Source: Clostridia bacterium (GTDB lineage: Bacteria; Bacillota; Clostridia; Oscillospirales; CAG-272). Taken from it: 64,000 nt of DNA. The DNA is taken from NCBI GenBank assembly GCA_017503325.1, contig JAFVTI010000018.1, forward strand, positions 62,001-126,000. Direction: 5' to 3'. The position numbers and the translations under genes are program-made. Positions within the stretch are counted from its first letter, which is position 1. Every line of letters begins with the position of its first letter. Positions 41,518-49,735 of this stretch are shown one piece after another. Below the pieces are notes generated by a model, which ran no database searches, was not told the origin of the DNA, and saw only the letters and a program-made list of their open reading frames with translations.

Positions 41518-43149
41518 ATGAAAAAACATGAATTGCTGAATATGATCGACGAATCTCTGCTGGACAAGCTGTACGGCTACTGCTATCCGCGTACCCGCGA
41601 CAGCTACGCCGCGCAAGAGCTTTGCTCGGATATCGTGTACGCGCTGATCAAGGCCGCCAACCGTGACGGCGAGATCGACCAGCCCTACGCCTTTATCTGG
41701 CGCGTGGCGCGTAACGTATATGCCGATTACTGCCAGAAGCGAAGCCAATCCGACGCGTACGGCTACGTAGGCGACCCCGATGACGCGCTTGCAAGCGTTG
41801 CCTTTGACGATGCGGATGCGGGCGACGCGCTCATGGAGCTTTTGCCCGACGTCTACCGTCGCATTGCCTATCTGACCCGCGCCTACCGCGAGGTCATGAT
41901 CGCCTTTTACTTGGACGGCAAGCCGATTGCAGAGATTGCCACCGAGCAGGGCGTGCGCGAGGATACCATCCGCCAGCGACTCTATTCGGCAAGAAAGAAA
42001 CTGAAAGAAGAGGTAGAAACCATGACACAAGCAAATAAACCCGTAGCACTTAACCACATCGACTACTATATCGTTGGAACAGGTAATCCGTGGTGGGGCG
42101 ATCCCCGTGAAGGCTTTTATGACCGTGACCTTTCCCAGCACGTCCTGCACCTTTGCCATCGCTCCCCCAAAACCGCATCCGAAATCGCTGCCGAGCTGAA
42201 CGTCCCCACGCTTTACATCGAGCAGGAGCTGGAGATCCTCGCCCGCGGCAGAAACGGAGAATACGGACTTCTTCGCCGCTTGGATAACGGCAGATATGCT
42301 ATCAACTTCGTGCTGTTGGAAAAGCAGACAATCGAAAAGGCCATTGCTCTTTATGAAGCACAGCTGCCCATGGTTGCCGACGTGATTGCCAAGTTCATCG
42401 AGCAGCACAAGGACGAATATCTCGCATTCCCTTACCTGAACAAGGAGGTAGATCTCAATCTCGTCCTCTGGCAGCAGATCTACTGGATGAGCAGTGCGCT
42501 TGAAGAGCAGGTCACAGGTATTTTGGAAACCAAGTATTTCGCCGACACCGTCACACCTGATCGCCCCTTCACCGTATATGGCTTTGAAAGCATTGGCAGA
42601 CACTTCGGCTGCGGCATGGACGGTACTACTGCACAAGAGATTTGCGGCTACAGCAACGTCCATATGATCAACATTTACATCTCGCGCATTCAGAAGCATT
42701 TCCACTGCGGCCACAATATTTCCACCGATCCCATGCTGCTTATGACCATTCGCGCCATTAACGGCTTGTCTGTCAGATCCTTGACCGAGGACGAGCAGGA
42801 GATCGCAGCAAAGGCCATCGAGCAAGGACTGCTGGTGCGCAAGGGTAACACTCTTTACACAAAGATTCTGGTCAATGACAAAAAGGACGACAGCCGCCTT
42901 TACAGCGTAACCACCAAACTGGAAAACGGCTACTTTGACGAGACTGCCGAGTCGATTGCCAAGGAGCTTGCAGCGCTGATCAAGGGCGCACTTCCCGATT
43001 ACCTGATCGGTGAGTGGCGTTATGCCAACCGCTTGGCAGGACTTCCCATGGTAGATGCATTGGTCGAGGCGCTGATCGAGCGCGGCATGCTCACCCCGCC
43101 CGCAGACGGCATTGGTGCCGAGGGCTGCTGGATGGAAGTGGAGAAGTAA
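41518..43149 (+). CDS. Sigma-70 family factor with large C-terminal extension
   Basis: 543 aa from the ATG at 41518 (GGAGAAAGAT upstream). Residues 1-~165 form a group IV (ECF-like) sigma factor: region 2 around AQELCSDIVYALIKAANRD and FIWRVARNVYADYCQKR, region 4 around YREVMIAFYLDGKPIAEIAT with DTIRQRLYSARKKLKEE. A further ~370 residues follow; PKTASEIAAELNVPTLYIEQ looks like a winged helix, the remainder is not recognised. No anti-sigma gene is adjacent, so the extension may hold the sensor. Confidence 0.72.
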   Translation: MKKHELLNMIDESLLDKLYGYCYPRTRDSYAAQELCSDIVYALIKAANRDGEIDQPYAFIWRVARNVYADYCQKRSQSDAYGYVGDPDDALASVAFDDADAGDALMELLPDVYRRIAYLTRAYREVMIAFYLDGKPIAEIATEQGVREDTIRQRLYSARKKLKEEVETMTQANKPVALNHIDYYIVGTGNPWWGDPREGFYDRDLSQHVLHLCHRSPKTASEIAAELNVPTLYIEQELEILARGRNGEYGLLRRLDNGRYAINFVLLEKQTIEKAIALYEAQLPMVADVIAKFIEQHKDEYLAFPYLNKEVDLNLVLWQQIYWMSSALEEQVTGILETKYFADTVTPDRPFTVYGFESIGRHFGCGMDGTTAQEICGYSNVHMINIYISRIQKHFHCGHNISTDPMLLMTIRAINGLSVRSLTEDEQEIAAKAIEQGLLVRKGNTLYTKILVNDKKDDSRLYSVTTKLENGYFDETAESIAKELAALIKGALPDYLIGEWRYANRLAGLPMVDALVEALIERGMLTPPADGIGAEGCWMEVEK

Positions 43150-43170
43150 ATCAAGCACACATAAACACAT

Positions 43171-43207
43171 AAAGCCCCGCAAGCACGCGCTTGCGGGGCT
43201 TTCTTTT
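43171..43207 (+). terminator. Terminator of the sigma-factor gene
   Basis: 14-bp perfect stem AAAGCCCCGCAAGC / GCTTGCGGGGCTTT, 4-base loop, then CTTTT. Confidence 0.93.
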
Positions 43208-43239
43208 AATCATAGTCATTTGTCGTAGGGCGGGGGCTT

Positions 43240-43405
43240 GCTCCCGCATCCTTTTTTACGGCGGGACATAAAGCCCCGCCCTACCGGTTGCATGTATGAT
43301 TACATTCCAAGCAACTCGGAAAGCTCCCGCATCCTTTTTTACGGCGGGACATAAAGCCCCGCCCTACCGGTTGCATGTATGATTACATTCCAAGCAACTC
43401 GGAAA
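43240..43405. repeat. 83-bp perfect tandem duplication including the radC 3' end
   Basis: 43240-43322 and 43323-43405 are identical. Each copy holds a GTAGGG-type palindromic repeat end, a spacer and the last codons of radC with its stop. The right copy is joined to the working gene; the left copy is orphan. GCTCCC occurs at both outer borders. Confidence 0.95.
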
Positions 43406-44165
43406 GCTCCCTCTTCCCCGTTTCCATATTGGCATAGAAGCGGTCGTAGAAGGTGTCGGTATCCTCTCCCGTGGGCGAGGAACGCAGCATGCAGGAATGC
43501 TCTTGCAAAATCGGAATGCAGCTGCCGCCGCCAAATAACAAGTGCTCCATCATGACCACGCCCACCAGCTTAAGTGCCTGCTCCAGCTTGGATGTGAAAT
43601 CCCTGTCCTGCGAGGTGGCGATGGCAAACCCATCCGGATGGTTGTGCGCAATGATAACACCTGAAGCGTTTTTCAGCAGTGAGCGTCTTGCAATGCTGCC
43701 CGCGATCGGATATGCCTCATTGATCGAGCCCTCGCATGCTATGTAAAAGTCGATCACACGCATGCCGTTATCCAACGCCAGAACGTATACGCGCTCCACG
43801 TCCACGCCCACGTAGTAGGGCTCAATGAATCCGCGCGCTTGGTTAAACGTTCCGATTTTGGGCATCTCGGGCCTTTGCTCGATGGCAGCACGGCGAAGCA
43901 AATCACCCACAAGGCTGAGCAGCATCGCGCTCTTCTCACCAACGCCCTCGGTTAAGCCAAGCGCATTGATATCCGCGCTCATCATGCCGATCAAGCCGCG
44001 GTTTTCCTCCAGCAGCCTGTGCGCAACGTCATTTGTATCGCTTCTCGGGATCGAATAATAAAGCAGCATTTCCAAAAGCTCGTGTGTGGCAAAGCCGTCG
44101 GGACCCTGCATCAAGTATCTTTGGCGCATGCGTTCTCTGTGGTTGGCGTGTACGTTCTTTTCCAT
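43383..44165 (-). CDS. radC: RadC-family JAMM domain protein
   Basis: 260 aa from the ATG at 44165 (AAAAGGGG upstream). N-terminal helix-hairpin-helix region (about 1-100: ITALGLTEGVGEKSAM-like segment INALGLTEGVGEKSAMLLSL), then a JAMM metallo-domain with IIAHNHPDG and the later SQDRDF completing HxH...SxxD. Despite the historic name its role in DNA repair is doubtful; related proteins are spread with mobile DNA. The last codons and stop lie in the tandem duplication. Confidence 0.88.
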   Translation of the reverse strand: MEKNVHANHRERMRQRYLMQGPDGFATHELLEMLLYYSIPRSDTNDVAHRLLEENRGLIGMMSADINALGLTEGVGEKSAMLLSLVGDLLRRAAIEQRPEMPKIGTFNQARGFIEPYYVGVDVERVYVLALDNGMRVIDFYIACEGSINEAYPIAGSIARRSLLKNASGVIIAHNHPDGFAIATSQDRDFTSKLEQALKLVGVVMMEHLLFGGGSCIPILQEHSCMLRSSPTGEDTDTFYDRFYANMETGKRELSELLGM

Positions 44166-44193
44166 TTGTGTTCCCCTTTTGCAATTTTTCTCC

Positions 44194-44222
44194 ATTATAT
44201 CGGAAAGCCTCGTGCTTTGCAA
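44194..44222 (-). promoter_or_regulatory. Promoter of radC
   Basis: Minus strand: -35 TTGCAA (44222-44217), 17-base spacer, consensus -10 TATAAT (44199-44194). Confidence 0.8.
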
Positions 44223-44259
44223 GAGATTTTTGCATTTTTTAGCCGAACGGGAGCCGCAG

Positions 44260-44288
44260 TTGACATTTTTTCTCATTTGTTATATAAT
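44260..44288 (+). promoter_or_regulatory. Promoter of the two-component system
   Basis: Plus strand: consensus -35 TTGACA (44260-44265), 17-base spacer, consensus -10 TATAAT (44283-44288). Confidence 0.9.
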
Positions 44289-44320
44289 AAAAGCAATCAA
44301 AACGGCAAAGGAGACGACCC

Positions 44321-44992
44321 ATGACAAAGATATTACTGGTAGAGGATGACAAGACCATCGTAGCAACCTTGAGCGAATTTCTCGTCCGCGAGGGGTTTGC
44401 GGTCAAGAGCGCGAACGGACAGAGCGCGGCTCTTGCCCTGTTGGATAGCGAGGCCTTTGATCTTGCGCTGTTGGATATCTCTCTTGCCGACGGCAACGGC
44501 TTTTCCCTGTGCTCGGCCATCAAGGCAAGCTGGAATCTCCCCGTCATCTTTCTGACCGCCTCGGGCGACGAATACAGTACGGTTGCCGGCTTTGACCTGG
44601 GCGCGGACGACTATATTCCCAAGCCCTTCCGTCCCCGCGAGCTGGTCTCGCGCATCAAAAACGTGCTGCGCCGCACGGGCGGTGCTGCCGGCAGCGTTGT
44701 GACCATCGGCAACGTGCAGGTGGATACGGTCAAGGGCGTGGCCACCAAGCACGGGCAGGATCTCTTCCTCTCCGCCCTGGAATACCGCTTGCTTTTGGTC
44801 TTTCTCAACCATCGCGGCACGGTGCTGACCCGTGCGCAGCTGCTGGAATCCATTTGGGATATTGCGGGCGAGTTTGTCAACGACAACACGCTGACCGTTT
44901 ATATCAAGCGTCTGCGCGAGAAGATCGAGGACGACCCGCAGAATCCCACCATCATTCTGACCGTGCGCGGTCTTGGCTATAAGGTTGTGTAA
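44321..44992 (+). CDS. OmpR-family response regulator
   Basis: 223 aa. Receiver domain (1-~118) with acidic VEDD, phospho-Asp in LALLDISLADG and Lys in YIPKPFRP; winged-helix DNA-binding domain (about 125-223) ending VRGLGYKVV. AAAGGAG precedes the ATG. It forms an operon with the histidine kinase, and the following ABC transporter genes make a BceRS-BceAB-like arrangement of envelope-stress or antimicrobial peptide defence, although the permease is not clearly of the BceB type. Confidence 0.94.
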   Translation: MTKILLVEDDKTIVATLSEFLVREGFAVKSANGQSAALALLDSEAFDLALLDISLADGNGFSLCSAIKASWNLPVIFLTASGDEYSTVAGFDLGADDYIPKPFRPRELVSRIKNVLRRTGGAAGSVVTIGNVQVDTVKGVATKHGQDLFLSALEYRLLLVFLNHRGTVLTRAQLLESIWDIAGEFVNDNTLTVYIKRLREKIEDDPQNPTIILTVRGLGYKVV

Positions 44993-44993
44993 G

Positions 44994-45995
44994 ATGAAGT
45001 TGCTCAGAAATCCCGAAATCAGAAGACTTTTGCTGATCCTTGGCGTCATTTGCGCCTGTGCGACCATTGCTGCGTTTATCTGGAACGTGGGCTTTGGCAT
45101 CTTTACGCTTGTGCTCTGCCTTGCGCTGATCACCGTCTTTTTAATCTTTACCCACAATCGCTACAAGCGTCTGGCTGCACTTTCCGACACGGTCAACCGT
45201 ATTCTGCACGGCGACAATTCTCTTTCGTTCGACGGATACGACGAGGGCGAGCTGGGCGTTTTGCAAAGCGAGCTTTACAAAATGACGGTGCGCCTGCGCG
45301 AGCAGCAGCAGGCCTTGCTTGACGACAAGATCTTTCTTGCCGATTCGATTGCGGACATCTCGCATCAGATCCGCACGCCGCTGACCTCGATCAATCTGAT
45401 CGTCTCGCTGTTAGACGACCCCGATCTGCCCGAGCAGACGCGCGAGCAGCACATGCGCGAGCTTTACATGCTGCTTGGCCGCATTGACTGGCTGATCACC
45501 GCGCTGCTCAAGATCTCCAAGCTGGACGCAGGCACGGCACCCCTGTCTGCACAAACAATGCCGCTGCAGGTGCTGATCGATCGCTCGGCAGCCCCCCTGC
45601 AGGTTCCCACCGAGCTGCGCGGACAGCAGCTCTGCCTGCGCGCCGAGGGTCAGGTGACCTGCGACCCCGCGTGGACGGCAGAGGCACTTGGCAATATCAT
45701 CAAAAACTGCATGGAGCACACCCCCGAGGGCGGCAGCATCCGCGTGGACGCCAAGGAGACCGCGCTTTACTCCGAGATCACGGTCACGGACAGCGGATGC
45801 GGCATTGACGAGGAGGATCTTCCCCATCTGTTTGAACGCTTTTATAAAGGAAAGCATTCGTCCGACGCGGGCTTTGGCATCGGTCTTGCACTTGCACGCA
45901 CCATCGTCACCGCGCAAAACGGCACGCTCAAGGCGCAGAACGCCCCCGAGGGCGGCGCACGGTTTATCATGAGATTTTATAAGGGAACAGTGTAA
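44994..45995 (+). CDS. Sensor histidine kinase
   Basis: 333 aa from the ATG at 44994, one base after the regulator's stop. Two N-terminal membrane helices with almost no external loop (LLLILGVICACATIAAFIWN and FTLVLCLALITVFLIF), a HAMP-like linker, H-box DISHQIRTPLTSI near residue 125, then N, G1 (DSGCGIDEEDLP) and G2 (GFGIGLALA) boxes. The tiny sensor suggests it detects signals in the membrane or through the neighbouring transporter. Confidence 0.93.
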   Translation: MKLLRNPEIRRLLLILGVICACATIAAFIWNVGFGIFTLVLCLALITVFLIFTHNRYKRLAALSDTVNRILHGDNSLSFDGYDEGELGVLQSELYKMTVRLREQQQALLDDKIFLADSIADISHQIRTPLTSINLIVSLLDDPDLPEQTREQHMRELYMLLGRIDWLITALLKISKLDAGTAPLSAQTMPLQVLIDRSAAPLQVPTELRGQQLCLRAEGQVTCDPAWTAEALGNIIKNCMEHTPEGGSIRVDAKETALYSEITVTDSGCGIDEEDLPHLFERFYKGKHSSDAGFGIGLALARTIVTAQNGTLKAQNAPEGGARFIMRFYKGTV

Positions 45996-46008
45996 CATGT
46001 TCCCTTTT
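45981..46008 (+). terminator. Terminator between kinase and ABC genes
   Basis: AAGGGAACA (45981-45989) pairs with TGTTCCCTT (45998-46006), then TTT; the kinase stop codon lies in the stem-loop. Confidence 0.75.
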
Positions 46009-46035
46009 TCAAAGTGACGTTTTTGTAATAAAAAA

Positions 46036-46067
46036 GTCACCGTCCTGTCACTTGACCGGGGTATAAT
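46036..46067 (+). promoter_or_regulatory. Candidate regulator-dependent promoter of the ABC transporter
   Basis: Consensus -10 TATAAT at 46062-46067 without a good -35. GTCAC is repeated at 46036-46040 and 46047-46051 (11-base period), covering the -35 position, as in activator sites of OmpR/PhoB-type regulators. Confidence 0.6.
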
Positions 46068-46099
46068 TTGCTCGTACAACAAGAAAAGGAGAAAACACC

Positions 46100-46783
46100 A
46101 TGGAAATCTTAAGAGTTGAAAATCTTTGTAAAACGTATGGCACGGGCGATGCCCGCGTAAACGCATTGGACGGCGTTTCCTTCTCCGTAAGCAAGGGCGA
46201 ATTCGTAGCCATCATCGGCCCCTCGGGCTCGGGCAAATCCACGCTGCTGCACATTCTTGGCGGCGTTGACAAGCCCACGAGCGGCAAGGTATATATGGAC
46301 GGCAAGGACGTCTACGCACAAAACGACGAGCAGTTGGCCATCTTCCGCCGCAGACAGGTTGGTCTGATCTATCAGTTCTACAACCTCATCCCCGTGCTCA
46401 ACGTCACCGAGAACATGACCCTGCCCGTGCTCATGGACGGACAAAAGGTCAACAAGGAACGCTTGGAGGAGCTGTTGACCACGCTCTCGCTCAAGGGTCG
46501 AGAGAATCACCTGCCCAACCAGCTCTCGGGCGGTCAGCAGCAGCGCGTTTCGATCGGCCGCGCACTCATGAACGCTCCCGCGGTCATGCTGGCAGACGAG
46601 CCGACCGGCAACCTGGACTCACGCAACAGCCGCGAGATCATTGAGCTGCTCAAGCATTCCAATCAGAAATACGGACAGACGCTGATCGTGATCACCCACG
46701 ATGAAAACATTGCCCTGCAGGCAGACCGCATCATTGCCATCGAGGATGGCAGGATCGTGCGCGACGAGGTGATACGAAAATGA
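46100..46783 (+). CDS. ABC transporter ATP-binding protein (LolD/MacB type)
   Basis: 227 aa. Walker A GPSGSGKST, Q-loop, signature LSGGQQQRVSIGRAL and Walker B VMLADEPTGNLDS, all intact. Length and sequence fit the LolD/MacB/BceA class that works with FtsX-type permeases as a mechanical transducer rather than a true importer. The stop overlaps the permease start (4 bp), so both are made together. AAAGGAG precedes the ATG. Confidence 0.96.
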   Translation: MEILRVENLCKTYGTGDARVNALDGVSFSVSKGEFVAIIGPSGSGKSTLLHILGGVDKPTSGKVYMDGKDVYAQNDEQLAIFRRRQVGLIYQFYNLIPVLNVTENMTLPVLMDGQKVNKERLEELLTTLSLKGRENHLPNQLSGGQQQRVSIGRALMNAPAVMLADEPTGNLDSRNSREIIELLKHSNQKYGQTLIVITHDENIALQADRIIAIEDGRIVRDEVIRK

Positions 46784-49419
46784 GCATCTTCCAAAAAGTA
46801 ACGCTGGCCACCTTGAAGAAAAACAAGGTGCGCACGGCCGTGACCATCATCGGCGTGCTGCTGGCCACCGCCATGATCTGCGCCGTGACCACCATCGCGT
46901 CCAGCGCCCTGAATTACACCAAGCAAAACTATGAATATATGGATGGCTCCTGGCACGGCAGCGTGCGGGATGCCGACAAGGACACACTTGACAGGCTGCA
47001 AGCATCCGACAAGCTTGACGAGCTGGTATACGGCCAAGGCATAGGCTACGCCGAAACAGACTCAACCAATCCCGACAAGCCTTACCTTTATATTATGGGC
47101 GCAAGCGACGGCTTTGCGGACATGATGCCTGTACATCTGACGGCGGGTAATTACCCCAAAAGCACGGGCGAGCTGCTCTTGCCCGATCACCTGCTTGCAA
47201 ACGGCGGTGCCGGATACAAGATCGGAGACGTGTTGACGCTTGCGATCGGTGAGCGCGCACAGATCGGCTCGGGACTTGGCCAAAGCACCCCTTACATGGG
47301 CGAGGAGCTTGCCATCCGCGAGACGCGCACCTATACGGTGGTGGGCTTTTACGCCCGCCCGAGCTTTGAGGATCCCACAGCCCCCGGCTATACCGCCATT
47401 ACCTTGGCGGATGGCGACGCAAAGGTATGCGACGTTTACTTTACCATGAAAAACGCCAAGGATATTTCGTCCTTTGGCAAGGAGATGGAGCTTGAGGTGG
47501 TCAAGAACGCCGACGTGCTGATGTTCTCGGGCGTCTCCGAGAGCAACGCACTCTTTACCATCGCCTACGGGCTTGCCGCCCTGGTCATTGCGCTGATCGT
47601 GCTCGGGGCTGTTGCGCTGATCTACAATTCCTTCTCAATCTCGGTATCCGAGAGAACCAAGCAATTCGGTCTGCTCTCCTCGGTGGGTGCAACCCGCCGA
47701 CAGCTGCGCCACATGGTGGGATTTGAAGCCCTGGCAGTCAGCGCGATCGGCATCCCGCTCGGCATTCTTGCGGGCGTGGGCGGCATTGGCGCAGTGCTTG
47801 CGCTGTTTGGTGATAAGTTCACCGCCTTTACCAGCCTGCCTCTGCCCATGCAACTGTCCGTCAGCCCCTGGGCAATTCTTGCAGCCGCCGCCATTGCGCT
47901 GATCACCGTACTGATCTCGGCATGGATCCCCTCGATCCGCGCCATGCGCGTCTCGGCCGTGGAGGCCATTCGTCAGAATGCAGACATCAAGGCCAAGAAA
48001 TCCCGTACAAGCAAGCTGACCTACAAGCTGTTCGGTCTTCCCGGCGTGCTGGCAAGCAAGCATGCCAAGCGCAATCGCAAAAAGTACCGCGCAACCGTGC
48101 TTTCCCTGTTTTTGAGCATTGTGCTCTTTATCTCTGCCTTCGCGCTTTCGGACTATCTGACCAAGACCGCCGAGAGCACCTTCACCTCTGCAGGCTACGA
48201 CATCTCTTACAGCGTCTACCCGACTGCAGACAGTAAGCTTGACAAAGACAAGCTGCTCTCGCAGCTCAAGGGTGCGGATGCGATAGAGAAAGCAACCTAT
48301 ACCACCTATTTCAAGCAAGGCACCACGCTCCCCTCGGACGTGCTGAACGCCAAGTGGCGCGAGGATGCCGCAGGTGCGGTTTCCTACGTTGACGGACTTG
48401 AGCAGAACCAATCTCATACGTTTATCCACTACGCCTTTGTGGAGGACGGAACCTACCTTGCATATCTGGAAAAGCAGGGACTTGATCCGGACGTTTATAT
48501 GAATGCAGAGCATCCCGTAGCCGTCGCGCTGGACGGAAACGTGATGTACAACCGCGCCGAGGACAAATACGAAACGCTGAATGCACTGAGCCAAAATCCC
48601 GGCAAGATCAACGTCACGCTGGTCAACGATTATCAGGGCTACTATTTCGACAGCATCGTACAAGAGAACGGTCAGACCTCTTACAGATACGTCTCCCTGT
48701 TCTCGGACGAGGAAATGCTGGTGGACGCAGCGGATGCCGCACAGGACAAAACGCTGACCGTGGGCACCGTGCTTTATGAAAAGCCCTACTTTGTGTACGA
48801 GGACACCTATCTTGTGCTGATGTACCCGCACAGCGCACTGCAAACGCTGTTCCCTGCGACCCCCGAGCTCTCGACCACCGATTTCGTGTTCGTATCCGAG
48901 AATCATATAAAGAGCTTTGATTCGCTCGGCAAGATCCTGACAGACAACGGCCTTTCGACCGAAGAGCTTTACGATTACGCCGCTGCCGTACAGCGCAACC
49001 GCGACATCGTAACCATTATCCGCATCTTTGCCTACAGCTTTATCGTGCTGATCTCTCTGATCGCAATCGCCAACGTATTCAACACCATTACCACGAGCGT
49101 GCAGCTGCGCCGCAGAGAATTTGCAATGCTCAAATCGGTTGGTATGTCCAAGCGTGACTTTACGCGCATGACCTGCTTTGAGTGCCTCTTATACGGCGCT
49201 AAGGCGCTGCTTTGGGGCTTACCCGTATCGATCCTTGTCACCTTTATCATCTACCTTATCGTCTCCGAGGGCATGACGATCGGCTTTACCCTTCCCTGGG
49301 CCGCCATCGGCATTGCAGTTGCAAGCGTATTCCTGGTCGTATTCGTGACCATGATGTACGCCATGCATCAGGTGCATAAGGATAACCCCATCGATGCACT
49401 CAAGAATGACAATCTGTAA
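46780..49419 (+). CDS. FtsX-like ABC permease
   Basis: 879 aa. A membrane helix near residues 18-40, an extracytoplasmic domain, an FtsX helix bundle (about 255-400), a fourth-fifth helix region near 440, a second large external domain (about 460-740) and a final FtsX bundle (about 745-870). This is the 8-10 helix, two-FtsX-domain layout of LolE/Bce-like permeases. Together with the ATPase and two-component system it likely protects against cell-envelope-active compounds or peptides; the substrate is not deducible. Confidence 0.92.
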   Translation: MSIFQKVTLATLKKNKVRTAVTIIGVLLATAMICAVTTIASSALNYTKQNYEYMDGSWHGSVRDADKDTLDRLQASDKLDELVYGQGIGYAETDSTNPDKPYLYIMGASDGFADMMPVHLTAGNYPKSTGELLLPDHLLANGGAGYKIGDVLTLAIGERAQIGSGLGQSTPYMGEELAIRETRTYTVVGFYARPSFEDPTAPGYTAITLADGDAKVCDVYFTMKNAKDISSFGKEMELEVVKNADVLMFSGVSESNALFTIAYGLAALVIALIVLGAVALIYNSFSISVSERTKQFGLLSSVGATRRQLRHMVGFEALAVSAIGIPLGILAGVGGIGAVLALFGDKFTAFTSLPLPMQLSVSPWAILAAAAIALITVLISAWIPSIRAMRVSAVEAIRQNADIKAKKSRTSKLTYKLFGLPGVLASKHAKRNRKKYRATVLSLFLSIVLFISAFALSDYLTKTAESTFTSAGYDISYSVYPTADSKLDKDKLLSQLKGADAIEKATYTTYFKQGTTLPSDVLNAKWREDAAGAVSYVDGLEQNQSHTFIHYAFVEDGTYLAYLEKQGLDPDVYMNAEHPVAVALDGNVMYNRAEDKYETLNALSQNPGKINVTLVNDYQGYYFDSIVQENGQTSYRYVSLFSDEEMLVDAADAAQDKTLTVGTVLYEKPYFVYEDTYLVLMYPHSALQTLFPATPELSTTDFVFVSENHIKSFDSLGKILTDNGLSTEELYDYAAAVQRNRDIVTIIRIFAYSFIVLISLIAIANVFNTITTSVQLRRREFAMLKSVGMSKRDFTRMTCFECLLYGAKALLWGLPVSILVTFIIYLIVSEGMTIGFTLPWAAIGIAVASVFLVVFVTMMYAMHQVHKDNPIDALKNDNL

Positions 49420-49426
49420 TTGACGG

Positions 49427-49454
49427 AAAACCGCTCTGAGGAGCGGTTTTCTTG
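49427..49454 (+). terminator. Terminator of the ABC transporter
   Basis: 10-bp stem AAAACCGCTC / GAGCGGTTTT, 4-base loop, then CTTG. Confidence 0.8.
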
Positions 49455-49483
49455 TTTATGCCCCTCCTGCTTTCATGCTCTCC

Positions 49484-49663
49484 CGTAGGGGAGGATATCA
49501 TCCTCCCGCACGAAAACGGTTTCTGATCGTATTCCACGAATGCTATTCCTGATTTATCGCGTGCGGGAGGATGATATCCTCCCCTACGAGATCGGTTTAT
49601 GTTGGCCGCGTCCGTATACTTCACCGAATGCAGCGCGTGCGGGAGGATGATATCCTCCCCTAC
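49484..49663. repeat. Three copies of the GGAGGATATCATCC palindromic repeat
   Basis: 49484-49512, its exact 29-base reverse complement at 49560-49588, and a third inverted copy at 49636-49663. Each reads CGTAGGGGAGGATATCATCC plus TCCCGCACG or the complement. The gap 49420-49735 has only these, the terminator before and the promoter after. Confidence 0.9.
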
Positions 49664-49676
49664 AACAATCCTTATC

Positions 49677-49705
49677 TTGACAAGAAAAGGAAATCCGGAT
49701 ATAAT
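49677..49705 (+). promoter_or_regulatory. Promoter of the EEP-family lipoprotein
   Basis: Plus strand: consensus -35 TTGACA (49677-49682), 17-base spacer, consensus -10 TATAAT (49700-49705). Confidence 0.93.
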
Positions 49706-49735
49706 AAAAGCAAGAACCAAAAAGGAGGTACTCTT

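Noticed and set aside
41464-43182. 572-codon open frame opposite the fused sigma gene
   Set aside because: Antisense shadow without a ribosome site; the plus-strand frame has recognisable sigma domains.
43240-43405. Two repeat units that might suggest a CRISPR array
   Set aside because: The units are directly adjacent with no spacer and contain a gene end; it is a tandem duplication.
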